64,000 nucleotides of DNA from Gnetum montanum (GCA_015680685.1 MNCI01015772.1:29573-93572); one strand, 5' to 3'. Positions 1 through 11,665 are shown, numbered from the stretch's first letter. Notes: generated by a model from the sequence alone, not told the origin. Made by a program: numbers and translations.

Positions 1-99
1 GTATCCTCATGACATGCTCCCAAAAGTGGGATAGTGACATCAACATAGGTGGAAGGTCCTACAAAGAAACAACCAAAGCTTAACATCAATAACGATTCA

Positions 100-1049
100 A
101 AGTAATAGAACAATTAGAAAATTCATCATCAAAAAACATTAGAAGACACTACCTTTATGTTTACCTTTCCTTTTCTTCTTCTGGGTGATCTGAGCAAAGG
201 TCCTAGCTACAAGGGTGTAATCAATGGAGTTATTAAAATCTACACATTAGTTTTGCATTGTTCTGTCATTCTTACACTTCTTGTATACAAGGTTGAACCC
301 TATAGCATAGGCATTAAAATCCCCTCTTACCTGTTGATACATAATAGTTCTAATATGGGGGCCCTTGGTAAATTCATCAAGGGTAATTTGAGCCACTACT
401 AAGGTTTGATCTTTAATGATCAAGCCTTGTTCATTGACCTTGTACCTACAAGAAGTCCATAAGACTAATGAAGTTAGGAAATGTAGTTTAAGTAATAAAT
501 CTAGAAAAAAAAAGAAAAACACTATAATAACTATGCTTGCCCTTATATATGATACATGGTGCTAGGTGAGTTTTGGAATAGTGTGTGGGCTCTATGCACC
601 ACCATTAGAGTGTTGTCAACATTGTACTATCTATACTCTAGCATCATCTAGATCTCCATAAGGTAATGTGGGTTGATAGCATCTACTATTCTCCTTGATT
701 TCCTAAGAGGTAGATTGTCAATAATAAACTTGACAATCAAGTTGAATGCCTAAGGCACAAAGGTCTTCACTATGGACCTAGCCACATCTATAGGCAAGTG
801 TGACCATAACATCACACTGAAGTTTTGTAAAATATAAGAAAGGAATTTCATTACTCCAAGTTGGAACCATAGTGATAGCTTCCCCAAAGGCATATTAAGG
901 AGAGGTGTACTAGTCTTGGAATGACCAATGTAGCACAAAATGCCCACCAACTCGACAATTATGAGGATGGACTTCAAGTAAACCCTACACGACCAATATA
1001 GAAATAGTATGGCCAATTGGAATTTCTTAACTAATTTATTAAAAAACAT
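100..1049 (-). pseudogene. Antisense coding remnant upstream of Tat pol (second-exon-like part)
   Basis: Read on the minus strand this stretch gives two long coherent pieces of unrecognised protein. The first is hydrophobic (1049 down to 750, with the run YLKSILIIVELVGILCYIGH). It continues past an in-frame stop into AFNLIVKFIIDNLPLRKS. The second (522 down to about 150) contains QITLDEFTKGPHIRTIMYQQ and ends in a basic tail with KKKRKGKHKG. The first part recurs in copy 2 near 19170-19085 with mostly conservative changes (WPCRVYLKPILIIVELVG), which argues for real former coding. A plausible splice acceptor (ACTAG) lies just upstream at about 1050, and a donor ends the exon-like block at 2656. 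No family is recognised. It lies opposite in sense to the pol at 6950-10065, so it is either an antisense ORF of that element or a nested unrelated element. Confidence 0.4.
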
Positions 1050-1305
1050 CCTAGTCAGATGTGAAATTATCCTTTGTAAAAAGCTCTAAGGTGTTTATTT
1101 AAATTAGCTTAAAAAATTTCACAAGAAAGCATTATTACAACCTTACATATCCTTACATTATGACCAACTAGAATTACTTAACAAATTTGGAAAAGAACAT
1201 CCTAGTTAGAGGTGAAATTAGCCTCTATAAAAAGATGTAAGGTGTTTATTTGAGTTAGCCTAATAAATTACACAAATGCATTATTACAACCTCCCATAGC
1301 CTTTT
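1016..1305. repeat. Two-unit tandem repeat, ~150 bp period (copy 1)
   Basis: The block beginning with GAATTTCTTAAC at 1020 restarts at 1171, a period of 151 bp. Both units carry the phrase AAGGTGTTTATTT and a run of CATTATTACAACCT. The same two-unit structure occurs in copy 2 at about 19187-19440. The duplication therefore predates the divergence of the two copies. It sits at the presumed intron/exon edge of the antisense coding remnant. Confidence 0.7.
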
Positions 1306-2655
1306 ACTTCATAGCCTAAAATATTATAGCAAAAATTAAGCCATGCATAAATTTAGAAAAAGCATGAAAACTTAGAAAAGGAATATAGCCATAGTAAAAA
1401 TATTTCTAAAAATAATAAAGCCTTTTGTTTTCTTAAAAAACATATTTAAACATAAGTTTTACAAGAAGAACTACACATATCAATCACATCTATCCAAAAT
1501 TTAACCTTATTCACATAGTTTAGCCAAAAAATTTATTACAAATTCATTCTAGCTCCAATTTCAATGATTTTACCATCGAAGGAATCTTTAAATCACATTC
1601 TTTGCAATCATGATCATCAAAACTAAAGATACATAATCTATGTTTACATGGTATATAGGAAAAATTAGCAAAACTGTAGTAGTCACCATTAACCCACTTT
1701 CACATAGGATTGGTAAGAAATTCACCAACAACTTGTTTAAGCTCCAAAATAAGTGATTTCAGCATTTTTTGAAAGCTTAAATCAAGCCTAAATACTCAAA
1801 ATTAGAGAAAAATCAAAATAATTTTTTTTTATTTATAGAAAATTCATCAACTTGGACAAGAATCTGAATATGGCACAAAGCCTTTTTTGATATAGGCTTA
1901 ATGAAAAATCCATTAAAAAATTTGTTTTAAGTCCAATCAAATTGATTCCACCTCCATTGAATAGTTGAAGCCAAGTCTCACCTAGACATAACCCAAAAAC
2001 ATCAAAACCTTTTCCATTTTCTTAGAGAATGTACACGAAATTTAAAAAATGGCATAAAAAACCTAATTGCATGACCTTAGGAAAACAATCATAACTTAAT
2101 CATTTCAAGGCCAAATCGAATGAGAAAATAGCCATTGGAAAGCTTAAAAGTACAACTACAAACTCATAACATTGTATTTGAAAAGTATTAGCCTTTTTCT
2201 TAAGAAAAAATATAAAAAATTTCTTACTTTTTCTATGTAAAAAGATAAAAAGCTAAAACCCAAATTAACATAGCCAAAATAGCCAAAAGGATCGATACCC
2301 ATTAGAAAACACATCAATATAATGGGGTAGGATTTTGTTAAAATTTAATTGTGATGAATTGTTTGGCCTAGATCTGAGAAAAATGGCCATACCTTGAAAT
2401 TTTGGGAAAAAAGCATGAAAATAGAGAGCCTAATTTTGATAATCAAATCTACCAAAGCCAAAATAATGAGACCACCATAGATCTACATGTAAGAAACCAA
2501 AATAAGAGGTGGGATTTCATCATAATTTCATTTTACCTGCTCTATCAACATAGATCTAAGAAAAATGGTCCCACAAGTTGCATGAAAAATATAAGAAAAG
2601 CAAGAAACAAATAGCTAGAAAATCAAAAAAAAAAAAAATAGCTAGAACTGCCTAC
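1306..2655. other. AT-rich non-coding spacer (intron-like) of copy 1
   Basis: This is about 1.3 kb of A- and T-rich sequence without a coherent ORF. It is conserved in outline in copy 2 (about 19440-20822). It lies between an exon-like block ending in a GTAGGC donor (minus strand, 2656) and the coding remnant at 100-1049. The simplest reading is an intron of the antisense gene remnant, but it could equally be plain retroelement spacer. Confidence 0.35.
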
Positions 2656-2918
2656 CTAAGAGCAATGAGAAATGATGCCTTGATGAAGTTAGTCCTAGGA
2701 AATTCTTTTAGATCTTTTGCATATTCATCCACCTTCTAAATCCTAGGATTCTTGCTCTTCCCTCTACATTGTTTTTGTGCCATGGCAGGCTCAATGCTAG
2801 GAGAGTTTGAAGACGAGAAGGATGGAGGTTCTACGCGATGTAGAAGGAAGATGGAAGGCTTCCACACTGAGAATAGGTTGCTTGTACCACAAAAATATCT
2901 CCCAAAGCTCTCCTCCAA
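2656..2918 (-). pseudogene. Antisense exon-like block (copy 1)
   Basis: On the minus strand a possible start at 2783 opens a peptide beginning MAQKQCRGKSKNPRI, followed by a TAG stop. It then continues as KVDEYAKDLKEFPRT and FIKASFLIALR, ending exactly at a consensus donor (AG/GTAGGC, exon edge 2656). Copy 2 (20823-21057) has the matching text KQCGGKS, NPRIHKEDEHDRDL and the same donor. Conservation of reading frame and splice signal in two diverged copies supports a former protein-coding exon read opposite to the pol. Upstream, to 2918, the frame stays open but aligns less well between copies. The family is not recognised. Confidence 0.4.
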
Positions 2919-3239
2919 TGTGTAGTTTTCAAGAATGATAATTGTGATTAGAAACTTACAAAATTTAACATTAAAAATTACACCTAAACCTAAATGTCCA
3001 CCTCTACACCCTAACCACTAATTTAGTACATCATAAATCCAAGTGCATTTATGTGTAAATGGGGAAAAATTTCTTCAATGCTAATATTGGTAGGAAATAG
3101 CTTCAGTTTTCAAATTTTAAAAATTTTTGGATTATGGGCTCCATGAGACACCTTCCCTCTTAGCCAAAATTTGCATCAATTCTAAGTTTTGAGCACTTTT
3201 GGCACTTATAAATATAAAAAAGACTTAATTCCCATGCAT

Positions 3240-6060
3240 CAACACTAGAGATATCATATTGAGTGTGGATACATGCTTTTCACTCCATAAAACCATTAAA
3301 AAATAGATGTTTTACCATTTTTATAAATTTCAACCTACCTTGTTTCAACCTTAGGCTTCTAGAAGGGGGTTAGACATTAACAAGTTTGGAAAAATTAGTT
3401 TTTCATTCTAGGGAAATAGTGCCTAGCATGGAAGAAAGAAGGGAGGGGTTAACAACCATTATTACCCCCAACATCCATCTAGCCCAAGTTTGACCTTAAA
3501 GTGGATCTCACATGACCTAGAACCCCCTCCAAGCATCTCCAACATCCTCTAAACCTAACTAAACCTAGTTGAAATTGGTCAAAACCTTGGGATTTGGTGT
3601 TTTCACAATAGGGGAGGCTTCATCCACACTAAGCATTACATCCCTAGCATGGATCCCTAGATCCTGCTGAAACCCTTTGGAGCCTCCGAATGCTCCAAAA
3701 GTAGTAAAATATGGTAAAAACCTATCATACCCTTTTATCCATGCTAGGGCCATCATGCGTAGTGTGGAAGAAAAGGAGGATACTATATGAGACACTTATG
3801 AGCCTCCAAACTGCTGGATCTTAACACCTAGTATTAACTATTGACACTAGCAACCCCAAAGACTAACATGCATGGTTGATTGAGTGTCAACCTAGGCTAG
3901 ATCTCTTCCTAGTTCTTCCATACTAGGGAAGAACTCTTCCATGTTGTCCAATGTGAAAAACTAGGGGGAGTAGCTAGGAAAGTTAGTAGGAGATCCTAGA
4001 AATGAGAAAACAACCTCAAATGGCCTTATGCCTAACACCATAACCTTCACATCCCTTCGAGATGCCACTAGACTATAAAAATTTGCAAAAAATAAATTCC
4101 CTAAGGTTTATCCACAATAAGGAGTACCTCCTCCATGACGAGAATCCTAGTCTTAGTGTGGATAGAAGTGGGAAAGTGAAAACTATTGAAGTTTGCATGC
4201 AAATTAACTTTTGGAAGCAACCCAAACCTTCTAGAAGTCACCTAAAATAATAAGAACTCACTTCCCTAGAATTATCCATAGTGAGGAGGATTCCATACAT
4301 GCTAAGCATCGTAGCCCCTATGTGGATGGAATGGAGGAAGACTAAAAGCCTTCAAAACAAACAAATTTCAACCTTAGACATTGATAACCTATACTACTAA
4401 CCCTATAGACACTCACACATAACCAAAATTTCCAAAAAAAGTCAAAAACCCTTTCCCAAATCTTTCATAATAAGCATGGAAGCCCCAACATGGAAAAATG
4501 AGGGGTTGGGGGGGTGGGGGGAGGGGGGGTGGTGGGCAAGGATGGTGGAAGGAAGCATGAAAGCCTCAAAAACCTACCAACACTAGGTAACAACAATCAA
4601 CACTACCAACCTCAAAAACCTACATGCATGGTCAAAAATGATGCAAATAACCAAAAATCTATTTGCCTCTATTCTTCCATGATGGACATACTATCCCTAG
4701 TGCGGAAAAGATGGGAAAACTCAAAAACCATCTAGGAAACCTCCTAACTTACCAAACTTGAGCTTAAACCCTAGTCCTTGACCCTAGCAACCCTAGAAGC
4801 ACACATGCATGATCAATTGAGGCCAAAATTAGCCTATATGTAATATTTATGGCTCTTCCATGTTGGGGATCTCATCCTCCATGCTACCCAGTGTGAAAAC
4901 TAATGAGGGACTCATTTGGATCTTATAAACACCTCATGAAAACATCAAATGACCTTAGATGCCATCTAGAACCTTGTTAGTAGTCATTGGAGTCTTCAAA
5001 CCTTAATAAACTGATCGCAGATGGTCACAAAGTCATTCCCCATAGTCATCCATGCTAAGCTCCCTAGCCCTAGCATGGAAAAAGGGGAAGAAGCTTAAAG
5101 AACACTTAGAAGTACTTAAAATTATCAAAATTTGACATGGAACCCTGACCCTTGGTCCTAGTAACTTTGGAAGTTAACATGCATAGTTAATTGTGACTTG
5201 AATTGGTTTAGATCTAATATTGTTATCTCATCCATACTAGAGAAGGTCACTTCCACATTGGGTAGCTTGGAAATAAGGGGAAAAAGCTAATTTTCCACTT
5301 TTAGTGGCAAGATGACACTTTCAAAAGCCAAAGATCTATGCTAGTGAAGCCTAGGACCTCATCGCCTTGAGATTTTGCTTGTTTGACCTTATTTTAATCT
5401 TCAAAATCCATTCCCCGTAATCTTCCATACTAGAGTAGCTTCCCTAGCATGGAAATAATGGAGGAAGACCTTAGATGTCATAAAAAAGTTTTCAAAAATG
5501 CCCAAAATTAGACAAAAACTTGTAGAATCATGACCTTTAGCCATAGGGGCCTAGAAACCTATTCAATGTGCTCTTAAACCATCCTAAATCCATAAAATAT
5601 GTGTTCCCACATTCTTCAATGTTGCGAATACTATTCTTAGTGTGGAAAAATGGGAATGCCATTCATCACATTTTAACATCAAAAATTGCTTTAACCTAGC
5701 TCAAAATGAGGCTAGGAAATGCATAACTCCTAGATCTAGGTTTCAGCTAGTTGTTTGACAATGTTTGATTTTGTTTTGGCTAAATATTGATTCACCATGC
5801 TGAACCCTGTCTCTTCCATGCTAGCCATTGTGGAAACAAGGAGGAAGGCTTCAAAACTTACTTTTTGGCCTTTACAAACCTGTGGAATGCCTAATTTTGA
5901 AAGATCTAGTCTTCTGCTACCTTGGGATGGCCCTAAAACATTAATTTTAAACCTTTGGATGTTCCAAAGCCCACTTTCTCTAGTTTCCATGTAGAGGGTC
6001 TCTTCTTCCGTGTTGGATAGCATGGAAATAAGGGGAGCCCAATGTGGAAGCCTCAAAACA
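3240..6060. repeat. Array of degenerate ~185 bp modules with inverted-repeat core (copy 1)
   Basis: A loosely repeated unit recurs about every 180-200 bp, for example near 5240, 5430, 5615, 5815 and 5990, giving roughly fifteen units. Each unit has a core of the type TTCCATGCTAG, then 15-30 variable bases rich in CTTCC, then TAGYRTGGAAA and a purine run such as AAGGGGGGAAG. The two core ends are complementary (TTCCATGCTA against TAGCATGGAA), so every unit could form a short imperfect hairpin. A recurring CATGCATGGTCAATTG phrase lies between cores. No coherent ORF runs through it. Copy 2 carries the same array at 21330-24090. Confidence 0.65.
4498..4540 (+). repeat. G-rich run (possible G-quadruplex)
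   Basis: Several runs of four to seven G are separated by one or two other bases, inside one module of the degenerate array. The run sits in the purine-rich segment that follows the GTGTGGAA/CATGGAA part of a module. This is more G than anywhere else nearby. A similar run lies in copy 2 at 22318-22352, but in a neighbouring module. Confidence 0.6.
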
Positions 6061-6950
6061 CTTGATTTTTGGGTTCAAACAACCCAAAAATAGCCTTGAC
6101 TAATGGCCAAACTCACCTATTAGTCTTGTAGCCTCAAATCATGGCCCTCTAAGACATAAAACTAGAAGAACCTAACGATTTTTTGACCTATATTAGCCCA
6201 ACTTCACCATATGTAGTCTATTTTGCTTAATTTTTTGCCTTATTACATAGTGTTTTGGCTTGCTTTGGACTTGTGTTGTATTGTTGACTTTATTGACCAT
6301 CTATAGCCTTTATATAGCCTTATATGTTCTTTATTTGTCTTATTATAGGATTATTTACCTTTTTTGGCCTTTGAATGATATCAAATAGTTGGATTTGACC
6401 TTCCCTAACCATGGTTTAACACCATGTGATCATAATCCACTAATGCCTTAAACTAGCATCATAGTCCACCAAGACTCTAAGCTAGTATCATGGACTATTG
6501 GGGCCTAAAAATGGAAAAATTATGACCTTTTTTGAACATTTATAGTCTTATTTCTTATATTTCCCCTTTTTTGACCTTTATTTGACCTTTGTTCAGGATT
6601 TATGATACTTTTTCAAAATGTCCCTATCTCATTGATGACTTTGGATGGCCTTTTTTACATTAGATTTCCATGTATTTACATAATTTTACAGAATTTTAGC
6701 ATTATTTATTCAACTTTACCTAGGTGCCACTTAATATGCTTTTCGTTGATATGCAAGATCAAAGTATGAGTACCTGGAAGCGAATTAGTTTTCATTTGTA
6801 TCTACATGGATCTCACGATGATGTTGAATGATGTATAGACCTGTATTGCATAGATATTGATCTTCAGAGTCTTATAGACCACATGACCTTAATAGAGAAA
6901 CCTCTATAATGGCCTAAAAACCTACTCAAATCCCTTAAATTAGAAGCAGT
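6061..6950. other. Spacer between module array and pol (copy 1)
   Basis: Mostly T-rich sequence with repeated short phrases of the TTGACCTTT/TTTGGCCTT type, conserved in copy 2 (about 24091-24950). No gag, zinc knuckle or aspartic protease motif could be read, although a Ty3/gypsy gag would be expected here. From about 6730 a broken plus-strand reading (LFVDMQDQS, then WKRISFHLYLHGS) leads into pol. Confidence 0.4.
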
Positions 6951-7254
6951 GGACATAATTGAAGACTTTCTAGTTGAGGTTCCTATTACAATGCACAGTC
7001 GTTAGGAGAAAACCCTTAAACTAAATTTCTCACTAGAACCTCAATATGCCCAATACATCACCAAGGTCCTACAAAGAAATATTAAGGCCTTTGCCTAGTC
7101 ATATGAAGACATGCTAGACCTAGACCCATGTTTAGTCTAGCACAACATCATACTAGGCCCTAACATTAGACTAGTGAAACACAAAGTGCACCAAATTAGG
7201 CCTAATTTGGCTTTGGCTATTTGCAATGAGATCTCAAATCTCTACCAAGCCTAT

Positions 7255-7800
7255 TTTATTAGTGCTATTAACTATGTGAAATGGGTATCCAATATAGTGG
7301 TAGTTCCTAAGAAAAATGGAAGTATCCACATCTGCATCAATTTCTAAGACCTAAATAAAGTGACCATGAAGGATGACTTTTCTTTGTCTAGTATTGATCA
7401 AGTTATCAATACTATGGTGAAACATGCCTTATTGTCCTTTATGGATGAGTTCTTGGTGTACAATCAAATTAGGATTAACCTAAAGCACCAACTTAGCATA
7501 ACATTCATGACCCCTTGGGGTACTATTTTCTATACAATGATGCCATTTTGCCTTAAGAATGCTAGAGAGACTTATTAATGAGTCATGACCTATATATTTA
7601 GTGATTACATGTTAGAATTACTTAATGGTTACGTAGATGATATAGTTGCAAAGTCCAAATTGGCCAATGACCATGCTAATAACCTAGACCTTGTGCTTAA
7701 ATGATGTCTTAAATACAAGCTTAGGCTCAATCCCAAGAAGTGTGTCTTTAGCATTAACATTGGTAAGATGCTTAGCTGTGTAGTATTTGAAGTGGGGATA
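7255..7800 (+). pseudogene. Reverse transcriptase domain of Tat pol (copy 1)
   Basis: Visible RT landmarks are KWVSNIVVVPKKNGS at 7278, then VTMKDDFSLSSIDQVI, LLSFMDEFLVYNQIRI, FMTPWGTIFYTMMPFCLKNA and the catalytic box YVDD at 7630-7641, followed by IVAKSK. The thumb-side phrase LKYKLRLNPKKCVF is at about 7704. FMDEF keeps the first catalytic Asp and YVDD the second pair. Related proteins usually read FMDGFSGYNQI and MPFGLKNAGATYQ, so residues have drifted but the fold signature is clear. Confidence 0.9.
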
Positions 7801-7899
7801 CATATCAATCCTGATTAGGTTAATGCCATATCCAAATTAGTAGTGCCTACCAACCTTAAGGAGCTTGGGAAATTACAAAGCAGATTATAGTTTATTTGT

Positions 7900-8260
7900 A
7901 GTTTTATCACTAGGCTTACAGATAAGTTACAACCCATGTAGCAATTGCTTAAGAATGTGGTTCACTATGAGTGGATGGCTCAATGCTACAAATCATTTGA
8001 AATCCTTAAGCAAGAGTTGATACAACTACTGACATTCTATCCTCTGCAATAGGGTAAACCATTTTTCATCTACCTTGCCATCTTTGACATGTTCATTACT
8101 TGTCTACCCTATTAAAAACTTGATGATGGAGTGGAAATGCGAGGATACTATCTTAGCCATGCACTAGTTACCCATGAGACTTGATACAATGAGGTGGAGA
8201 CACTACCTCTTTAGAAGCTAAGTTAATGTCATTTGCAAGGACATCATACTCAGATCCATA
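7900..8260 (+). pseudogene. Ty3-type RNase H domain with internal deletion (copy 1)
   Basis: Readable pieces include VVHYEWMAQCYKSFEILKQE, FYPLQ, GKPFFIYLAIFDMFI and DDGVEMRGYYLSHALVTHET, matching the RT-attached RNase H of Ty3/gypsy pol. Near 8205 copy 1 lacks about 50-60 bases that are present in copy 2 at 26173-26230. In copy 2 these read as the expected LALVLSLKKC segment. The deletion removes part of the domain. Confidence 0.75.
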
Positions 8261-8429
8261 ATAACTAACATTTGTGAAAGTAGCTATATAGTTCGATGGA
8301 AAGTCATAACTATAGAGTTTGACCTTCATTACGTCTATCAATCCTCAACAGAGGGTCAAGCTATAGCTGTACAGCTTATAGTTTTATCCTTTAATGACCA
8401 ACTAGCCATATATCTTGAGTACCCTAATG

Positions 8430-8790
8430 AGCATGTTAACATTATTCAACAAGTGTCTAAAGGTTATGATGTAGTCATGCACTTTGACAAAGCTTTAATT
8501 ACCCATGGGGCCAATGCCACTACTATCATAACATTCCCATGTAGTGAAATTTGATTCTTTGCCTATCATTTTGAGTTCTCATCTAGCATTAACATGGTGG
8601 AGTATGAAGGTTTGATTAGAGGGATGATGTTATTTTGTGACCTAGAAATTAGATGCTTACCAATTAAAGGTAATTCACAACTCATGGTTAACCAAGTAAC
8701 CAAAGTCTATGCATGTAAAGCAAAACACTTAGAATTATACTATGATCTAGGAAAGAAATTGTTATAAGAATTCATAGACATTGATATCCA
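8430..8790 (+). pseudogene. Second (archaeal-type) RNase H domain of Tat pol (copy 1)
   Basis: Between the first RNase H and integrase lies DVVMHFDKALITHG, then NMVEYEGLIRGMMLFCDLEI and KGNSQLMVNQVTKVYACKAK. This matches the extra RNase H carried by Tat elements (usual form: FDGA, NNIAEYEALILGL, GDSQLVVNQV). The first Asp and the Glu are present, but the third acidic residue has become Asn (GNSQL). The same change is seen in copy 2. Confidence 0.8.
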
Positions 8791-9129
8791 ACACATATCC
8801 AAAATGAAAATGCTAGAGTTAATGTAATTGTAACATTAGCCCTTAGTGTGATGCTAGATGTGCTTAGTAAGTTGCCCACCTTAACCATGGATTGTTCTAT
8901 TCCCATCAAATAGAACACTAAGGATATCTTTATGGTTATCATTCATATTGCTCCCCCTAAGGAGTGGTATGATAATATCAAATTTTACCTTATGCATGGT
9001 GAATCCTCATAGGGCTTGACTACTCCTTAGAAGGACATTGTACGCAAGAGATCGAAGTAGTATGTCATCATAGGTGATAAAAAATTATGTTGACAATCCT
9101 ATGATGACATACTTCTAAAGTGCCTAGGT

Positions 9130-10065
9130 AAAAACAAAGCTAGAACAATCTTAGAGGAGATTCATAAGGGTATTTATGGAGGAAATATAGGACCTCAAGC
9201 TATGGTTGCTAAGATTAGATTTTTAGACTACTATTGGCCTCATATGAAAAATGACTACTTATAGAAGGTTAAGTGGTGTGATGCATGCCAATGGTATAGC
9301 AATCTTATACATGTACCACCAAGTGAGTTACATACCACTCAAATAACATGGCTATTTCAATGATGGGGGTTTGGTATCATTGGATCCATAACACCTAATT
9401 CTTTGTAGCCCATTTTGGCATACCCATGACCATAGTTACAGAAAATGGACCATAATTTAGTAGCTAAGAAATAAAATATTTCTATCATGACCTAGGCATT
9501 AAGAATTCTTTCTCATCGCCTTATTACCATCAAGCTAATGGGTGAGTAGAAGCAAGCAACAAGGCCATCATCAACTCACTCAAAAAGATGCTCAATATTA
9601 GCAAGCACAAATGGCATGAGAGGCTTGTTCATGCACTATGGGCATCTTGAAAAATCTTTCGCACAATAACTAGTATGACCCCTTATAGCTTGGTTTATGG
9701 TTCTAAAGCTATTTTACCTCTTGAATTGTAGGTTCCATTGCTTTGAGTAGCCTTGAATGGATTTGTCAATGATAATAAAAGAAAGGAGTTATGGATAGTA
9801 GCCTTGGACTTAGTGGAGGAGAAATGTATGTAAGAACTTACTCACATTTAACACTTTCAAGAGAGGTGGAAGTGGTAACATCACCATAACTTGACCATGT
9901 GCAAGATCAAGGAGGGTGACATAGTCCTCAAAGCCATCGATGAGCATGTAGACAAATTCTTAGCCAACTAGGAATGATTCCTTCTTATTACTAGAGCCTA
10001 TGGAAATAGTGTGTTTAAAATAGTTCATCCTTGAAGGCTACACTTTGCTTGTAGAAAGCTCCATT
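9130..10065 (+). pseudogene. Integrase domain of Tat pol (copy 1)
   Basis: The zinc-binding region reads EEIHKGIYGGNIG, then YYWPHMKNDYL and CDACQWYSNLIHVPPSELH. The second His has become Asn, while both Cys remain (9277-9288). The core reads GFGIIGSI (first catalytic Asp lost), FGIPMTIVTENGP (second Asp replaced by Glu in TENG), SFSSPYYHQANG and VEASNKAII (catalytic Glu kept). Further on are WHERLVHALWAS, SMTPYSLVYGSKAILPLEL and IKEGDIVLKAI. Several TGA/TAG stops interrupt it. It is inactive on these residues alone. Confidence 0.88.
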
Positions 10066-10155
10066 GGAATCATCAAGCCCTACAAAAAATGGACACAAAA
10101 GAAGAAAGATAAGTTTACGTTTGACTGAAAAGCCAAAAATTGTTTATATTGCACT

Positions 10156-11665
10156 TTGAATAAATTTGAGTTTAATAGAGTAGCGAGATGTAAAATGACC
10201 AAAGAAATTTGACAAACATTGAAGCTACATATGAACAAACCTTTATTGTCAAACAATCTAAATTTTTAGTTTTGCAAAGTGAATATGATAGCCTTAAAAT
10301 GAAAGAAGGTGAGAAAATAAAAGATTACTTCTCTAGAGAAAATGGTATTGTTGTAGCCATTAGAGGTACTAGTAAATATTTTTCCAAGAACAATGTCATC
10401 ATTAAAATGATCAAAACTTTAGCTAGATTTCAGCCAAAAGGTCACGACCATGGAGGAAATTAGAGATTTTTCAACTTTAAAATTTGAAGAGCTTCAAGGT
10501 GCTCTCATTAGTTATGAAATGAACCTCATAAGAAAAGGAGATATCCAAGAAAAATCTATCGCTCTAAAGACTACCTCGAAGAAGAAGGAGCTCACTAAGC
10601 ATGATGAGGCCAACAAAGATGAGATTGCATTTCTTTCAAGGAAGCTACAATGATTGATAAGAAGAAGAAGCAAGGGGTCAAATCAACAAAGTTATAGTCT
10701 ATTCAAAGGTAAAAATAGAGGTAAACACTTTTTAAATTATAACATTAATTTCTCTTCTATAGAGTGTTGGATTTGGGTGGAAGAGGCCATATGGCCTCCA
10801 AATATCCTAGCAATAGTAGGATGCAGCAGAAGAACAGATCCAATGATGAGATAAAGAAGACCAACTTCTATACAATTTGGAATTGTGGAAAGTAGAGTGA
10901 GAAGGTGGGGGATGATGGAAAAAATTCTCATCTCATCTACATGGCACTCATTGATGATGATGTTGATTCATTAGATGATGATCTTAATGATGATGAAATG
11001 TTTGATTTATTGTGCATTGAGCTTTTTTATTTTTAAAATATTTATAATAAGTTAAATAAACAAGTCAAAACTAAGGATAAGAAAATCTCCTTATTGAATT
11101 TAACTATTTCTAACCTTACTAAGGAACTCTTAGACCTAAGGAATGAGAATGAAAAGCTAACTTTTTCTTATGAATAGGAAAAAGTAGAAATTGCAAATGT
11201 TAAATTAGTAAATAAAAGTCTAGTAAAGGGAAAGGAATCCCTTTGGATGGTTTTAAGACAAGGAAGAAGTCCACCTGATAAGAGTGAACTAGGTTGTTGT
11301 ACATAAGAGCAATCATCATCAACAAGCCCACTACAACCAAATGATCTTCTAAAGGATACTCCTACTACATCAAAATTAGAAGATGCTTCTATCCACCAAA
11401 ATAATTCTAAAAGGTTTAATCATTATAATCATTCTTACTACCATAAGAGGATAAAGTGCTATTATTGTCATAAATTAAGACATAAACAATGGGATTGCAA
11501 TCTTAAGTATTGTCATGTGAATAGTTGGCCATATCATAGAACTGCATGGTCTTATCAAAGTGCACTGAGAAAGGACTTTTGCTAGGATCATAGGAGAGAT
11601 TGGACATCAACTCAAAAGAAAAAATTATTCAAGAAAGAATGGAGAATTAAAATATAGGAATAGGT
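10156..11665 (+). pseudogene. gag: Ty1/copia gag (UBN2-type) with zinc knuckle, degenerate
   Basis: The reading starts NRVARCKMTKEI then ATYEQTFIVKQSKF, YDSLKMKEGEKIKDYFSREN and STLKFEELQGALISYEMNL, the signature of copia gag of the UBN2 family. Breaks occur at about 10450 and 10660. A damaged first zinc knuckle near 10765 (GRGHMASKYPS) is followed by an acidic stretch (IDDDVDSLDDDLNDDEMFD). A coiled-coil-like segment follows (KLNKQVKTKDKKISLLNLTI, then KELLDLRNENEKL). A complete CX2CX4HX4C knuckle, CYYCHKLRHKQWDC, lies at 11457-11498. No protease, integrase or RT follows; the sequence passes into tandem repeats. Confidence 0.8.

Larger units (their letters stand above)
6950..10065 (+). pseudogene. 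pol: Ty3/gypsy Tat-lineage pol polyprotein, degenerate (copy 1)
   Basis: Order of domains: linker (SYEDMLDLDP, then HNIILGPNIRLVKHK), reverse transcriptase, RNase H, a second RNase H and integrase. This order, with an extra RNase H before integrase and the phrase NLIHVPPSELH after the integrase zinc finger, is characteristic of the plant Tat lineage of Ty3/gypsy elements. The frame is broken by many stops, chiefly TAG/TAA/TGA where related proteins have Q, R or W, and by small indels. It cannot encode a working polyprotein. No LTR, PBS or polypurine tract belonging to it was found. Readable homology ends at about 10065, close to the start of a copia gag. Confidence 0.9.
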
